Below the pieces are notes generated by a model. That model did not search any database. It had not been told where the DNA came from and saw only the letters and a list, made by a program, of their open reading frames with translations. This document shows positions 23,994 through 32,094 of a DNA stretch of 42,912 nucleotides, in pieces. The position numbers and the translations under genes were made by a program. The first letter of the stretch is position 1; the number at the start of each line of letters is the position of its first letter. The stretch comes from Salinivenus iranica (lineage in GTDB: Bacteria > Bacteroidota > Rhodothermia > Rhodothermales > Salinibacteraceae), in contig NCRB01000062.1 in assembly GCA_002894665.1 (NCBI GenBank), forward strand, positions 1-42,912. The letters are read 5' to 3'.

Positions 23994-24569
23994 ATGGACG
24001 ATCGGTTACGCCTCATTCAGTCGCTTTACGACCCCGACGGCCTCTCTCCGGATCTCCGGCGGCGCCTGGCCGACGACGAGACGCTCCGCTCTGAATACGA
24101 GGCCCTGCGCGACACGAAGGACGCCCTCGACCAGCGCCCGTCGCAGACGCCCGACGCCGAGGTGCTCGACCGGGTGGTGGCCCGTGCGAAGGCCGCCGCG
24201 GACCCCGAACCGCCGGAGCCCGGATCCTCGGCCCGGACGCCCGCCGCGGATCGGTCGCCCCGTCGGCCGAGTGCGGAATGGACGCGTCGGCTGCAGGGGG
24301 TGAGCGCGGCCATCGCCGTCGTGCTGATGGCCGGGATCGGGTGGTGGGCCGTGGGGGGAGACCTGGACGGAGAGGGTGCGGTATCGAACGGCGTGTCGGG
24401 AGCGACAACGTCGCAGACCGAGGCGGCTCCGGACGATGAGCAGGCCATGCCCGCCTGGGACGATCGTGACGAGCTCGTTCGCCTGCACCGCCGCATCGAA
24501 CAGCTACAGTCACAGGACCAAATGGCCGGCTGGGAGGGACAGTCCCAACCGGTCCAGTCCACCCCGTAG
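23994..24569 (+). CDS. Putative anti-sigma factor, single membrane helix
   Basis: A 191-residue protein from the ATG at 23994 (MDDRLRLIQSLYDPDGLSPD); a GTG at 23970 would add 8 residues. The N-terminal 60 or so residues are helical and acidic/basic, like an anti-sigma domain, but lack the zinc HxxxCxxC motif. A proline-rich linker (66-95) leads to one membrane helix (102-120, VSAAIAVVLMAGIGWWAVGG) and a short periplasmic tail ending VRLHRRIEQLQSQDQMAGWEG. Position right after the ECF sigma gene is the main support. A run of eight C residues (23986-23993) abuts the ATG in place of a ribosome site. Confidence 0.7.
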   Translation: MDDRLRLIQSLYDPDGLSPDLRRRLADDETLRSEYEALRDTKDALDQRPSQTPDAEVLDRVVARAKAAADPEPPEPGSSARTPAADRSPRRPSAEWTRRLQGVSAAIAVVLMAGIGWWAVGGDLDGEGAVSNGVSGATTSQTEAAPDDEQAMPAWDDRDELVRLHRRIEQLQSQDQMAGWEGQSQPVQSTP

Positions 24570-24615
24570 CCCCCCACTTCCGCATTTTTCGGTGACCGAC
24601 CGACGTTCTTGTGTA

Positions 24616-25362
24616 ATGGCTTTTCCTGTCGTGCTTTCTCGTCGTTTGCACTCTCGGCTCGGCCTCGTCCTCCTCGCGGGGGCGATGCTGTGGGCCGGGG
24701 GCGGAAGCCCCGCCGCGGCCCAACAGACCCGCACGCTTGATATTCGGGACGGCACGGTCTACGTCGACGGCCGGGCCGTGGCCGACGAGCAGCTGCCCGC
24801 GGGGCTCAACCTTGACGGCGTGAACGCGCACTACCAGTTCGTGGGCATCCAGCGGCCGGTCGTGGAGCTGAGCGGGCAGCTCGTGGCGATTGCGGACAGT
24901 GGCCTAACGGCCGTGACGGACGCGGACGTGCAAAGCACGAACGCCGCCGTCGTGATGCAGGGCGGCACGGCCCGCGCCGGGTCGGCCCAGCCCGTGGCTG
25001 GGGATGACGCGGCTGAACGCGAGCGGTCCGCACAACAGCAGTACCTTCGCGACGTGCAGCAGTCGAGCCGCGAACTCTACGAACGACTGCAGCGCGAGCG
25101 CCGCATGGGGCAGGAGGCGCAGGACCTGGCGCGCGTCATCCGGATGCTCCCCGAAGGCGAGGCCCGAGAGGCCAAAACCGACACCCTTCGCGCCATGCTC
25201 AACCGGATCTTCGAGATTAAACAGGAGAATCACCGGCGGGAGATTGAACGCCTGCAACGGAAAATCCAGGAACTACAGCGGCGACTCCAGAAGCGGAGCG
25301 AGATGCGACAGCCGATGATCGAGCACCGGCTGCAACAACTCGTGAGTTCGTCTAGCCCATGA
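24616..25362 (+). CDS. Exported coiled-coil protein of unknown function
   Basis: A 248-residue protein from the ATG at 24616. The signal peptide is residues 1-35 (LHSRLGLVLLAGAMLWAGGG, cleavage near AAAQQ). A beta-rich part (TLDIRDGTVYVDGRAVADEQLPAGLNLDG to VVELSGQLVAIADSG) precedes a long charged coiled coil (about 140-240, QQYLRDVQQSSRELYERLQRE, then ENHRREIERLQRKIQELQRRL). It follows the anti-sigma gene by 46 bp, so it is likely the third gene of that operon. It may be a sensor or effector of the envelope stress that this sigma factor answers. No family was recognised. Confidence 0.65.
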   Translation: MAFPVVLSRRLHSRLGLVLLAGAMLWAGGGSPAAAQQTRTLDIRDGTVYVDGRAVADEQLPAGLNLDGVNAHYQFVGIQRPVVELSGQLVAIADSGLTAVTDADVQSTNAAVVMQGGTARAGSAQPVAGDDAAERERSAQQQYLRDVQQSSRELYERLQRERRMGQEAQDLARVIRMLPEGEAREAKTDTLRAMLNRIFEIKQENHRREIERLQRKIQELQRRLQKRSEMRQPMIEHRLQQLVSSSSP

Positions 25363-25720
25363 TGGGCCGTCGCGCAGAGGGACGAACGCCCCGGAATCCG
25401 GATCGGCGTGTCGGCTTCGTTTCCCAGGTCCCGTCGGAAACAACACGGCGTACGCGGGCGTCGGCCCCGCATGTGAGGCCGGACGGTGCGCGCCGACGCA
25501 GACTGACGGCATGCTCGTTTGGGGGGACGTCACCTCATCCTTTACTTTAAGTGCGCGGGTTCGCATCATATAGAGGCCGTGGCCAACAGATCCGTTGCCG
25601 CGATGGCCGTCTTTGGTGTTCTGCCGGAGCGGCTGCCTCGTTCTTCTCCGTGGGTTTCTTCGAGTCATGATTCGTTTTGATGGTGCAGCGTTGCTCAGGA
25701 GACTCCGTTCGAGGAGCCAG
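25363..25720. other. Spacer before the amidase gene, promoter-like AT-rich island
   Basis: A gap of 358 bp. Most of it is GC-rich with no protein features. An AT-rich island at 25541-25575 (ctttactttaag, then catcatatagag) stands out. TTTAAG and TATAGA lie 17 bp apart and could be -35 and -10 elements for the amidase, about 145 bp upstream of its ATG. The match is loose, so this is a guess. Confidence 0.3.
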
Positions 25721-26932
25721 ATGCGAGTCCGCATCATCGTATGGGGGCTGTTGGTGGGCGTGCTGGCGGGGGCGGCGCCGGTGCAGGCGGAGACGCTGCT
25801 AACCAATCTCTCCGTCACGGCCCGCGCCGACGGGCAAGGGTACGTGGTCCGGGCCCAAACGACGACCCCGGTGAAGGCCTACAGCATGCCCCGGCGGACC
25901 GGGGAGAAGACCCTGGAATGGCGGCTGTACAACACCCGCCGGCACGCCGACTTTAACCCGCCCGAGCCGGTCGGCCCCGTGACGCGCTACAGCGTGGTGC
26001 AGGAGGACGAACACCTCGTGCTTCGTTTCCATCTGACGGCCGACCGTTCCCTGTCCCTGGAAGCGTATCGCGATGGGGCGTCCAGCGACCTCCTCCTGAA
26101 CCTGGCCTACGAGAACGGACCGCCGATTGCCGAGGCGTCCTCGTCGTCGCAGTCGCCGCCCGTGCAGACGGCGTCCTCCCGCTCCAGGTCGACCGAGCGG
26201 GGCGCCTCGAAGGAGGCCCGGGAGCGATGGCAACTCGACACCGTCGTCATCGACGCCGGGCACGGGGGCAAAGACCCGGGCGCGGTCGCCAACGGGCTGT
26301 ACGAGAAAGACATTGTGCTCGACGTGGCCCTCCAGGTGGGCGAGTACATTGAAAACCGATTGGGGGTCAACGTGGAATATACGCGCACCGGCGACCGCTT
26401 CATTCCACTGGAGAAGCGCGGCCACATGGCCAACCAGGCCGAGGCAAAGCTCTTTCTCTCGCTTCACGTGAATGCGGCCCGGGCCTCCTCGGCCCAGGGC
26501 ACGGAGACCTACTTTCTCGGCCCCTCAAAGAGCGATGCGGCCCGCAAGGTGATGGAGCGGGAGAACAGCGTGATCCGCTTTGAGGAAAATACCGATCGGT
26601 ACGAACAGTACGACGAACAGGCGCTTGTTCGGCAGACGCTCACGCAAAGCGCGAACATGCGGCAGAGTGAGCGGTTGGCGTCCCTGGTGCAGGGCCAGTT
26701 CGAGGAGCGGGTGCACCGAAAGAATCGGGGCGTGCACCAGGCCGGATTCTATGTGCTTTGGAGTGCGTCCATGCCGGCGGTGCTCGTAGAACTCGGGTTT
26801 TTAAGCAACCCGGAGGAGGCCCGGTACCTGAGCAGCGACCAGGGGCAGACCTACCTGGCCAGCGCGCTGTTCCGCGCCGTTCGCGCCTACAAGAAGCAGT
26901 ACGAGAAGGGGATCGTGGCGCGGAGCGAGTAG
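25721..26932 (+). CDS. N-acetylmuramoyl-L-alanine amidase (Amidase_3) with AMIN-like domain
   Basis: A 403-residue exported cell-wall hydrolase. The ATG at 25721 has GAGGAG six bases upstream and begins a clean signal peptide (MRVRIIVWGLLVGVLAGAAP, cut near VQAE), so I prefer it to the ATG at 25667. Residues about 25-130 form an AMIN-like beta domain for peptidoglycan targeting, followed by a serine-rich linker (136-165). The catalytic domain runs from 170 on. Zinc ligands: His181 (DAGHGGKDPGA), Glu195 (YEKDIVLD) and His249 (LSLHVNAA). Glu357 in VLVELGFLSN is the catalytic glutamate. It cleaves the amide bond between MurNAc and the stem peptide, typically in cell separation. Confidence 0.92.
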   Translation: MRVRIIVWGLLVGVLAGAAPVQAETLLTNLSVTARADGQGYVVRAQTTTPVKAYSMPRRTGEKTLEWRLYNTRRHADFNPPEPVGPVTRYSVVQEDEHLVLRFHLTADRSLSLEAYRDGASSDLLLNLAYENGPPIAEASSSSQSPPVQTASSRSRSTERGASKEARERWQLDTVVIDAGHGGKDPGAVANGLYEKDIVLDVALQVGEYIENRLGVNVEYTRTGDRFIPLEKRGHMANQAEAKLFLSLHVNAARASSAQGTETYFLGPSKSDAARKVMERENSVIRFEENTDRYEQYDEQALVRQTLTQSANMRQSERLASLVQGQFEERVHRKNRGVHQAGFYVLWSASMPAVLVELGFLSNPEEARYLSSDQGQTYLASALFRAVRAYKKQYEKGIVARSE

Positions 26933-27236
26933 TCGGATTGGGGGCGGGCGTCCGACGCGTGTGACGTGCAGCCCCGTCGAGGCGGCTTCTTCGATCAACC
27001 TTCTCTCTATGAATGTCTACCACTCCGCCCCCGATGCAGGGCAATCGCACCACGCGTACAACGGAGAAAACACGTTTGCTCATATCGTCATTCCGGGCGA
27101 GACGTCCCGACCGCCGTCGGGACGTCGGAGTCGAGGAATCTCTTCGAAGACAGGCGGAAACGCTCCACAGCACTGCTTTCGCCGAATTCAAAGAGATTCC
27201 CCCCGGGAGCACTCGGTCACTGCGTTTGCCTTCACG
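26933..27236. other. Spacer after the amidase gene containing a palindromic REP-like element
   Basis: This gap holds the repeat at 27101-27200. Its plus-strand frame 26961-27236 is open into the following lipoprotein gene, but the residues (SRPPSGRRSRGISSKTGGN) are repeat-encoded and look unlike a protein. Only the last few (SVTAFAFTMGGC) resemble the end of a lipoprotein signal peptide. Confidence 0.45.
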
Positions 27237-27788
27237 ATGGGCGGGTGCGACTCGGGCGGCCCCGGGACCGTTGTGCTGAACGCAAATTCGCCCAAACCGC
27301 CGACCGTCGAGTACGCGTTCCGATACACGTCGGACGACCTGAGCGGAAACGACGAGGTGGAGGTCGTGTCCCAGGCCGCCGACAACCTCACGTCGGTGCT
27401 GCAGAGCAACGGTTTTGCCCGGAGCGACGTGGTCTCCGCCCGGGTCGACAGCGTGACACTGGAGCGCATTTCGGCGTCGACGCCGGGGACGGCGTCCCGG
27501 CGACGGGCCCGACCGGAGCCCCAGGTGTTCCAGTACCTCCTCGGGGCGTCGGTCTACCTTGGCGAGAGCGATTCGGGGCCGCGCATTGCCGGGGGGCAGT
27601 TCCAGACGGACCAGCGGTTCGTGTCCCTTCCCGTGACGACCCCAACCGTCACCCCCGTCGTGCGGGCCGGAGCGACGCCCGCCTTCCTGCGCCTTGAGGT
27701 GGAGGAGGCGAACAACGTCCCGGAGCCGCCCAACGAAGATGCCGTGGAGGTGCGCGTGTACTACCGGATTGAGGTGGAGGGGGTGTAG
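27009..27788 (+). CDS. Putative lipoprotein with a repeat-disrupted N-terminus
   Basis: The convincing part starts around 27237: MGGCDSGGPGTVVLNANSP, where GGCDSGG resembles the first residues of a mature lipoprotein. About 175 residues of mostly beta sequence follow (TVEYAFRYTSDDLSGNDEV, VFQYLLGASVYLGES, VEVRVYYRIEVEGV). There is no full signal peptide. The frame upstream (SVTAFAFTMGGC) keeps only its tail, then runs into a palindromic repeat. Starts at 26961 (GTG), 27009 (ATG) and 27237 (ATG) are all possible; the last gives a protein with no export signal. I think a repeat insertion removed the original N-terminus, so this may be a pseudogene. It ends 8 bp from ridA, convergent. Confidence 0.5.
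   Translation: MNVYHSAPDAGQSHHAYNGENTFAHIVIPGETSRPPSGRRSRGISSKTGGNAPQHCFRRIQRDSPREHSVTAFAFTMGGCDSGGPGTVVLNANSPKPPTVEYAFRYTSDDLSGNDEVEVVSQAADNLTSVLQSNGFARSDVVSARVDSVTLERISASTPGTASRRRARPEPQVFQYLLGASVYLGESDSGPRIAGGQFQTDQRFVSLPVTTPTVTPVVRAGATPAFLRLEVEEANNVPEPPNEDAVEVRVYYRIEVEGV
27101..27200. repeat. REP-like element with two perfect inverted repeats
   Basis: GACGTCCCGAC (27101-27111) and GTCGGGACGTC (27116-27126) are perfect 11-bp inverted arms with a 4-base loop. A second pair, GGAATCTCTT (27135-27144) and AAGAGATTCC (27191-27200), is also perfect. The context CGTCATTCCGGGCGA...GAGTCGAGGAATCTC resembles the CGTCATTCCGAGCG...GAGGAATCTC repeats known from many bacterial genomes. Confidence 0.75.
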
Positions 27789-27796
27789 CCTCGACG

Positions 27797-28192
27797 CTAT
27801 CGCACGGCGATGCAGGAGATCTCGACGCGCGCCCCGCGGGGAAGCTCGGCAACCTCCAGGGCCTGGCGGGCGGGGGGCAGCTCGTTGAAGTAGCGGCCGT
27901 ATACCTCGTTGATCTGGGCGTAGTCGTCCATGTCGGCCATGTAGACCTCACAGCGCACGACATTTTCGAATGTCATGCTCGCGGCCTTGAGCACAGCCTC
28001 CACGTTTTCGAGAACGCGCTCGGTTTCTTCCTCCACGCTCCCGTCGATCATGCTCCCGGTTTCCGGGTCGATGGCAATTTGGCCGGACACGTAGAGGCGG
28101 TCGCCCACCAGGATGCCCTGGCTGTAGGGGCCGATGGCGGCCGGGGCGAGCGGGGTCGTAACGGTGCTGCGAGACGTAGACGTTGAGGCCAT
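27797..28192 (-). CDS. ridA: RidA family reactive intermediate/imine deaminase
   Basis: A 131-residue protein of the YjgF/YER057c/UK114 family. Conserved positions: IGPYSQGILVGDRLYVSGQIA (20-40), RVLENVEAVLKAASMTFENVV, and ELPPARQALEVAELPRGARVEI, with Arg109 and Glu124 matching the substrate-binding Arg105 and Glu120 of E. coli RidA. It hydrolyses reactive enamine/imine intermediates formed by PLP enzymes such as threonine dehydratase. The ATG at 28192 gives about the normal length with a short Ser/Thr-rich N-terminal extension. It is divergent from mnmA. Confidence 0.93.
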   Translation of the reverse strand: MASTSTSRSTVTTPLAPAAIGPYSQGILVGDRLYVSGQIAIDPETGSMIDGSVEEETERVLENVEAVLKAASMTFENVVRCEVYMADMDDYAQINEVYGRYFNELPPARQALEVAELPRGARVEISCIAVR

Positions 28193-28396
28193 GGAGAGAG
28201 AGCGGATCGGGAAAAGAGAAGAAGAGGATTATAACATCCCTCTGTTCGCCGCGCGGTACAAGCGAATATTATCTAAAGAGCGTCCGTAGAGGCGTGGGGC
28301 CGGCGGACATGCGTTGTTGGCGGAACGCCCGTCTAAAAAAGGCGGTTCAACCCCGTCAAACAGATTTCCACTTCAATTGAGACAACGCCCGTCGTT

Positions 28397-29554
28397 ATGA
28401 GCAACAAAGGCCGTGTGCTCGTCGCCATGAGTGGCGGCGTCGACTCCTCCGTCACCGCCGTGCTGTTGAAAGAGCGCGGCTACGACGTCGTCGGTCTCAC
28501 CATGAAGACGTGGGACTACTCCACCAGTGGGGGGCAGGGCGACAAGGAAGTGGGCTGCTGCTCCATCGAGTCGATGAACGACGCCCGCGTGGTGGCCACC
28601 ACGCACGACTTCCCGCACTTCGTGGTTGACCTGCGCGACGAATTTGGCGACTGGGTCATCGAGCGCTTTACCAGCGAGTACTTATCCGGCCGCACGCCGA
28701 ACCCCTGTGTGCTCTGCAATACCCACATCAAGTGGGACGCCCTGCTCCAGCGGGCCGACGACCTGGACTGCGAGTACATCGCCACCGGGCACTACGCCAA
28801 CGTCCGGTACGACGAGGACCGGGAGCGCTACGTGCTGAGCCGCGGCCTCGACCGCAACAAGGACCAGAGCTACGCCCTCTGGGGCCTGCCGCAGGAGCAC
28901 CTGGCCCGCTCCATCTTTCCGCTCGGCGAGTACGAGAAGCCCGAGATCCGCGAAATGGCCGCCGACTTTGGGCTCGACAACGTGGCCGACAAGCCGGACT
29001 CCTACGAGATCTGCTTCATTCCGGACAACGACTACCCGCGCTTCCTGAAGGACCGGGTCGACGGGCTCGAGGAGGAGGTGGACGGCGGCGACTTTGTGCT
29101 GAGCGACGGCACCGTGGTGGGCGAGCACGACGGCTACCCTTTCTACACCATCGGCCAGCGGCGCGGCCTCGACCTGGCCCTCGGCGAGCGGGTGTACGTA
29201 ACCGACATCGATCCCGAGACGAACACGATTACGGTGGGGCCGAAGGACGAACTCATGGAGCAAACCCTGACGGCCCACGAGATTAACCTCGTGAAGGAGC
29301 CGACGATTGAGGAGGAGCGGCCCGCCTGGGGCACCATTCGCTACAACGACGACGGGGCCGGCTGCCTCGTGTGGCAACCCGACGACGACACGCTCAAGGT
29401 GGCCTTCGCGGAGCCGCGACGGGCCATCACGCCGGGGCAGAGCGTGGTTCTCTACGACGGGGACGACGTGCTGGGGGGCGGATGGATCCACGAGGTCGGG
29501 GCGGCGGACGCCGAGACGGACGCGGCGGAATCGACGGTCCCGGCGCACGCGTAG
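28397..29554 (+). CDS. mnmA: tRNA-specific 2-thiouridylase MnmA
   Basis: A 385-residue enzyme that thiolates U34 of tRNAs for Lys, Glu and Gln. PP-loop SGGVDSS (12-18). Catalytic cysteines are Cys104 in TPNPCVLCNTHIKW and Cys206 in DSYEICFIPDNDY, matching E. coli Cys102 and Cys199. Other motifs: ATGHYANVRYD, GLDRNKDQSYALWGLPQEHL and YPFYTIGQRRGLDLALG, the last being a hallmark of the central domain. A beta-barrel C-terminus follows, with a short acidic tail (AADAETDAAES) typical of halophiles. The 204-bp spacer shared with ridA holds the promoters. Confidence 0.96.
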   Translation: MSNKGRVLVAMSGGVDSSVTAVLLKERGYDVVGLTMKTWDYSTSGGQGDKEVGCCSIESMNDARVVATTHDFPHFVVDLRDEFGDWVIERFTSEYLSGRTPNPCVLCNTHIKWDALLQRADDLDCEYIATGHYANVRYDEDRERYVLSRGLDRNKDQSYALWGLPQEHLARSIFPLGEYEKPEIREMAADFGLDNVADKPDSYEICFIPDNDYPRFLKDRVDGLEEEVDGGDFVLSDGTVVGEHDGYPFYTIGQRRGLDLALGERVYVTDIDPETNTITVGPKDELMEQTLTAHEINLVKEPTIEEERPAWGTIRYNDDGAGCLVWQPDDDTLKVAFAEPRRAITPGQSVVLYDGDDVLGGGWIHEVGAADAETDAAESTVPAHA

Positions 29555-29633
29555 CCCCATCCCAATCCACACGATTCCCGCCCCAACTGGCAGCACGCAG
29601 GGGAGACACAGGAACACTGAAATTCCCACCCCG

Positions 29634-29664
29634 GTTCAAAAATTCCTGTTGCTGTTATACAAAA
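29634..29664 (+). promoter_or_regulatory. AT-rich promoter-like site before the RtcB gene
   Basis: An AT-rich island in GC-rich surroundings about 70-95 bp before the RtcB ATG: TTCAAA (29635-29640), a 15-bp spacer, then TATACA (29656-29661) within TGTTATAC, followed by AAAAAA. The spacer is shorter than the usual 17, so confidence is low. Confidence 0.25.
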
Positions 29665-29730
29665 AAGATACGACGTGGCGCAGACGGCTGCCGTTTCCCG
29701 TCAGTCCTGTGCGTACGCGAGTGTGAGCCT

Positions 29731-31164
29731 ATGGAACGTACGGACGTAACGCGGATCGACGACTTCACCTGGGAAATTCCGGAGTCGTTCCGAGAGGACA
29801 TGCGCGTTCCGGTGCGCATTATCGCGAACGAGGACCTCATTGGCGACATCCTTGGCGGGGACGCCATCGGACAGGCCATCCAGACGGCCATGCTGCCGGG
29901 ACTGGTGGGGCACCTTGTGGTGATGCCCGATGTGTACAGCGGGCAGGGGGCGCCGGTCGGCATCGTCGCGGTGTCGAAGTGGCCGGTCGGGAGCATTGCG
30001 CCCGGGGCCATCGGGCACGACATCAACACGGGCGTGCGACTGCTCGGCTCCGATATTGACCTGGAAGAGGCACAGGGCAACTTCGAGGTCCTGGCCGATG
30101 CCCTGAAGGAGCACATCCCCAGTGGCACCGACGCGGAGGGCAGTCTGCAAATCGGACGCAGCGAGGTGGACCACGTGGCACAGTCCGGCGCGCAGTGGGC
30201 CCTGCGGAAGGACATGGCCCAGCAGGACGACCTGGTGCGGGCGGAAGAGGGCGGGCGCCTCAACGACGCGGACCCGGGCAAGGTGAGCGACACGGCCCGG
30301 GCCCTGGGGGCACAGCAGCTCGGCACGCTGGGCGGGGGCGAGCACTTCATTGAGATCAACGCGGTGGAGGAAGTATTCAACCGCGCCGCCGCCGTGACCA
30401 TGGGCTTGAAGGAGGGCACCCTGGTTGCCCAGATTCACTGCGGCTCGCGGGGCTACGGCCGCCAGGTGTGCGCCGACTACATTGAGAAGTTTCAGGAGGC
30501 GGCCCCCTCCTACGACATGTCGTTCCCGCACCCGAACCTCGCCTGTCTACCGCTCGAGTCGAGCGAGGCCGAGGACTACATGGGGGCCATGCGGGCCGCC
30601 GCCAACTACGCCTATGCCAACCGCCAGGTACTGGCGCACCGCGTTCGCGAGGTGTTTGACGACGTGCTCGACGGGGCCGGCCAGCGTCTGAAGACGGTGT
30701 ACGACGTGGCCCACAATCTTGGGCAGGTGGAAATGCACCAGGTGGACGGCAAGCAGATGCGCTGCTATGTGCATCGGAAAGGGGCGGCTCGGGCCTTTGG
30801 TCCCGGCACGCCCGGCATCTCGCTGCCGTACCGCGCCCTGGGCCAGCCGGTGCTCGTGCCCGGAAGCATGGGCGAAACCTCGTGGGTCATGCTCGCCACG
30901 CGCGACGCGATGCAGAAGAGCTTCGGGTCGGCCTGTCATGGGGCGGGCCGCACCATGAGCCGCCACGAGGCCAATCACCAGACGGATCCGGTGCTCGACG
31001 AGGAAATTGAGGAGGGGGTCCACGTGCGCTCGGGGGATGGATCATCCTCGGCCGGGGGCGTCAAGGTCAAAGAAAACATTGACGCGGTTGTGGAAACCGT
31101 GGCGGGGGCGCGCCTGGCCAGCAAGGTGGCACGCCTAAAACCCGTGGCGGTGGTACACGGGTAG
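29731..31164 (+). CDS. rtcB: RtcB-family RNA ligase homologue with altered active site
   Basis: A 477-residue protein clearly homologous to RtcB, which joins RNA 3'-phosphate (or cyclic phosphate) to 5'-OH ends using GTP and Mn2+. Conserved: Asp97 (GHDIN), His205 (GGEHFIEI), His236 (QIHCGSRGYG), His328 (DVAHNLGQVE) and the guanylylated His403 (SACHGAGRTMSR). Changed relative to Pyrococcus horikoshii RtcB: the metal-ligand Cys98 position is Thr100 (DINTGVR), GMP-binding Asn202 is Glu204, the GHQG loop is VYSG (68-71), and Lys480 near the C-terminus is His476 (PVAVVHG). The start is the ATG at 29731. It follows mnmA by 176 bp. It may be an atypical ligase, a related capping enzyme or a pseudoenzyme. 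Confidence 0.85.
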   Translation: MERTDVTRIDDFTWEIPESFREDMRVPVRIIANEDLIGDILGGDAIGQAIQTAMLPGLVGHLVVMPDVYSGQGAPVGIVAVSKWPVGSIAPGAIGHDINTGVRLLGSDIDLEEAQGNFEVLADALKEHIPSGTDAEGSLQIGRSEVDHVAQSGAQWALRKDMAQQDDLVRAEEGGRLNDADPGKVSDTARALGAQQLGTLGGGEHFIEINAVEEVFNRAAAVTMGLKEGTLVAQIHCGSRGYGRQVCADYIEKFQEAAPSYDMSFPHPNLACLPLESSEAEDYMGAMRAAANYAYANRQVLAHRVREVFDDVLDGAGQRLKTVYDVAHNLGQVEMHQVDGKQMRCYVHRKGAARAFGPGTPGISLPYRALGQPVLVPGSMGETSWVMLATRDAMQKSFGSACHGAGRTMSRHEANHQTDPVLDEEIEEGVHVRSGDGSSSAGGVKVKENIDAVVETVAGARLASKVARLKPVAVVHG

Positions 31165-31343
31165 CGGGGCTCGATCGCCTCTGTGGGGCGTGCCGGGGCG
31201 GCCCGAACGTTTCGGAAGCTTTACAGGCTGGCGGGGGGCATAAGGACACACGCATTTGCCCTGGCGTTCACTTCTGGACCCGCCGATGACGTTTCGCGTT
31301 GCAGTCAGTTCCTACACTTTCTCACCCGTCTCCCGTTGGATTC

Positions 31344-32081
31344 ATGGCCGAATCGTCGAAAGGACCCCATCTGCTTGTCGTCGAAGATGATAGCGAACTG
31401 AGCACCAGTCTCGTCCTGTACCTGGAATCGGAAGGCTACGAGGTCACGCTGGCGGAAGATGGCACGACGGGCCAGGAAGAGGCCACCCGGCTCCCGGGAT
31501 ACGATCTAATCGTCCTCGACGCCAAACTGCCGGATCGGAACGGGTTCGAGGTGCTCCGGCGGGCGCGCGAGGATGGGGTGCGCACGCCCGTGCTCATGCT
31601 CACCGGCCTGGGCGACCACGAGCACAAGATCCGTGGCTTTCAGGTGGGCGCCGACGACTACCTCACCAAGCCGTTTGAGACGGAAGAGCTGGTTGCCCGC
31701 ATCGACGCGCTCCTGCGCCGCGAAGCGGAGGTCAATGAGGAAGGCGGCGTATTTGAGGTTGGCGGGCTCCGTGTAAACCTCGACACCGAGGACGTCACGC
31801 GCGACGACGAGCCGGTCGACCTTACGGATCTGGAATACAGTCTGTTGGCTTACCTGCTGCGGCGGCGAGGGCGCACGGCCACCCGCGAGCAGATTCTGCG
31901 GGACGTGTGGGACCTGCCGGCGGAAGTGGAGACGCGCACAATCGACCGCCACGTAAATGCCCTGCGGGATGTGATGGATGGGAGCGATGAGGACTCCTGG
32001 CCCATCCAGAGCGTCTACGGAATTGGGTATAAGCTGGAGGGGGCGACGCACAGTGCCCCGGCGGAAGAGGAGGCGGCGTAG
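31344..32081 (+). CDS. OmpR-family response regulator (orphan)
   Basis: A 245-residue two-domain regulator from the ATG at 31344. The receiver has the acidic pair in LLVVEDDSE, phospho-acceptor Asp59 (LIVLDAKLPDRNG), the Thr87 switch (LMLTGLGD) and Lys109 (DDYLTKPF). A winged-helix output domain follows: DLTDLEYSLLAYLLRRRGRTATREQILRDVW and ETRTIDRHVNALRD, ending VYGIGYKLEG. The tail is acidic. No histidine kinase is adjacent; its partner is elsewhere or shared. It is convergent with another OmpR regulator, 13 bp apart. Confidence 0.92.
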   Translation: MAESSKGPHLLVVEDDSELSTSLVLYLESEGYEVTLAEDGTTGQEEATRLPGYDLIVLDAKLPDRNGFEVLRRAREDGVRTPVLMLTGLGDHEHKIRGFQVGADDYLTKPFETEELVARIDALLRREAEVNEEGGVFEVGGLRVNLDTEDVTRDDEPVDLTDLEYSLLAYLLRRRGRTATREQILRDVWDLPAEVETRTIDRHVNALRDVMDGSDEDSWPIQSVYGIGYKLEGATHSAPAEEEAA

Positions 32082-32094
32082 CGCCCCCCGCTCC

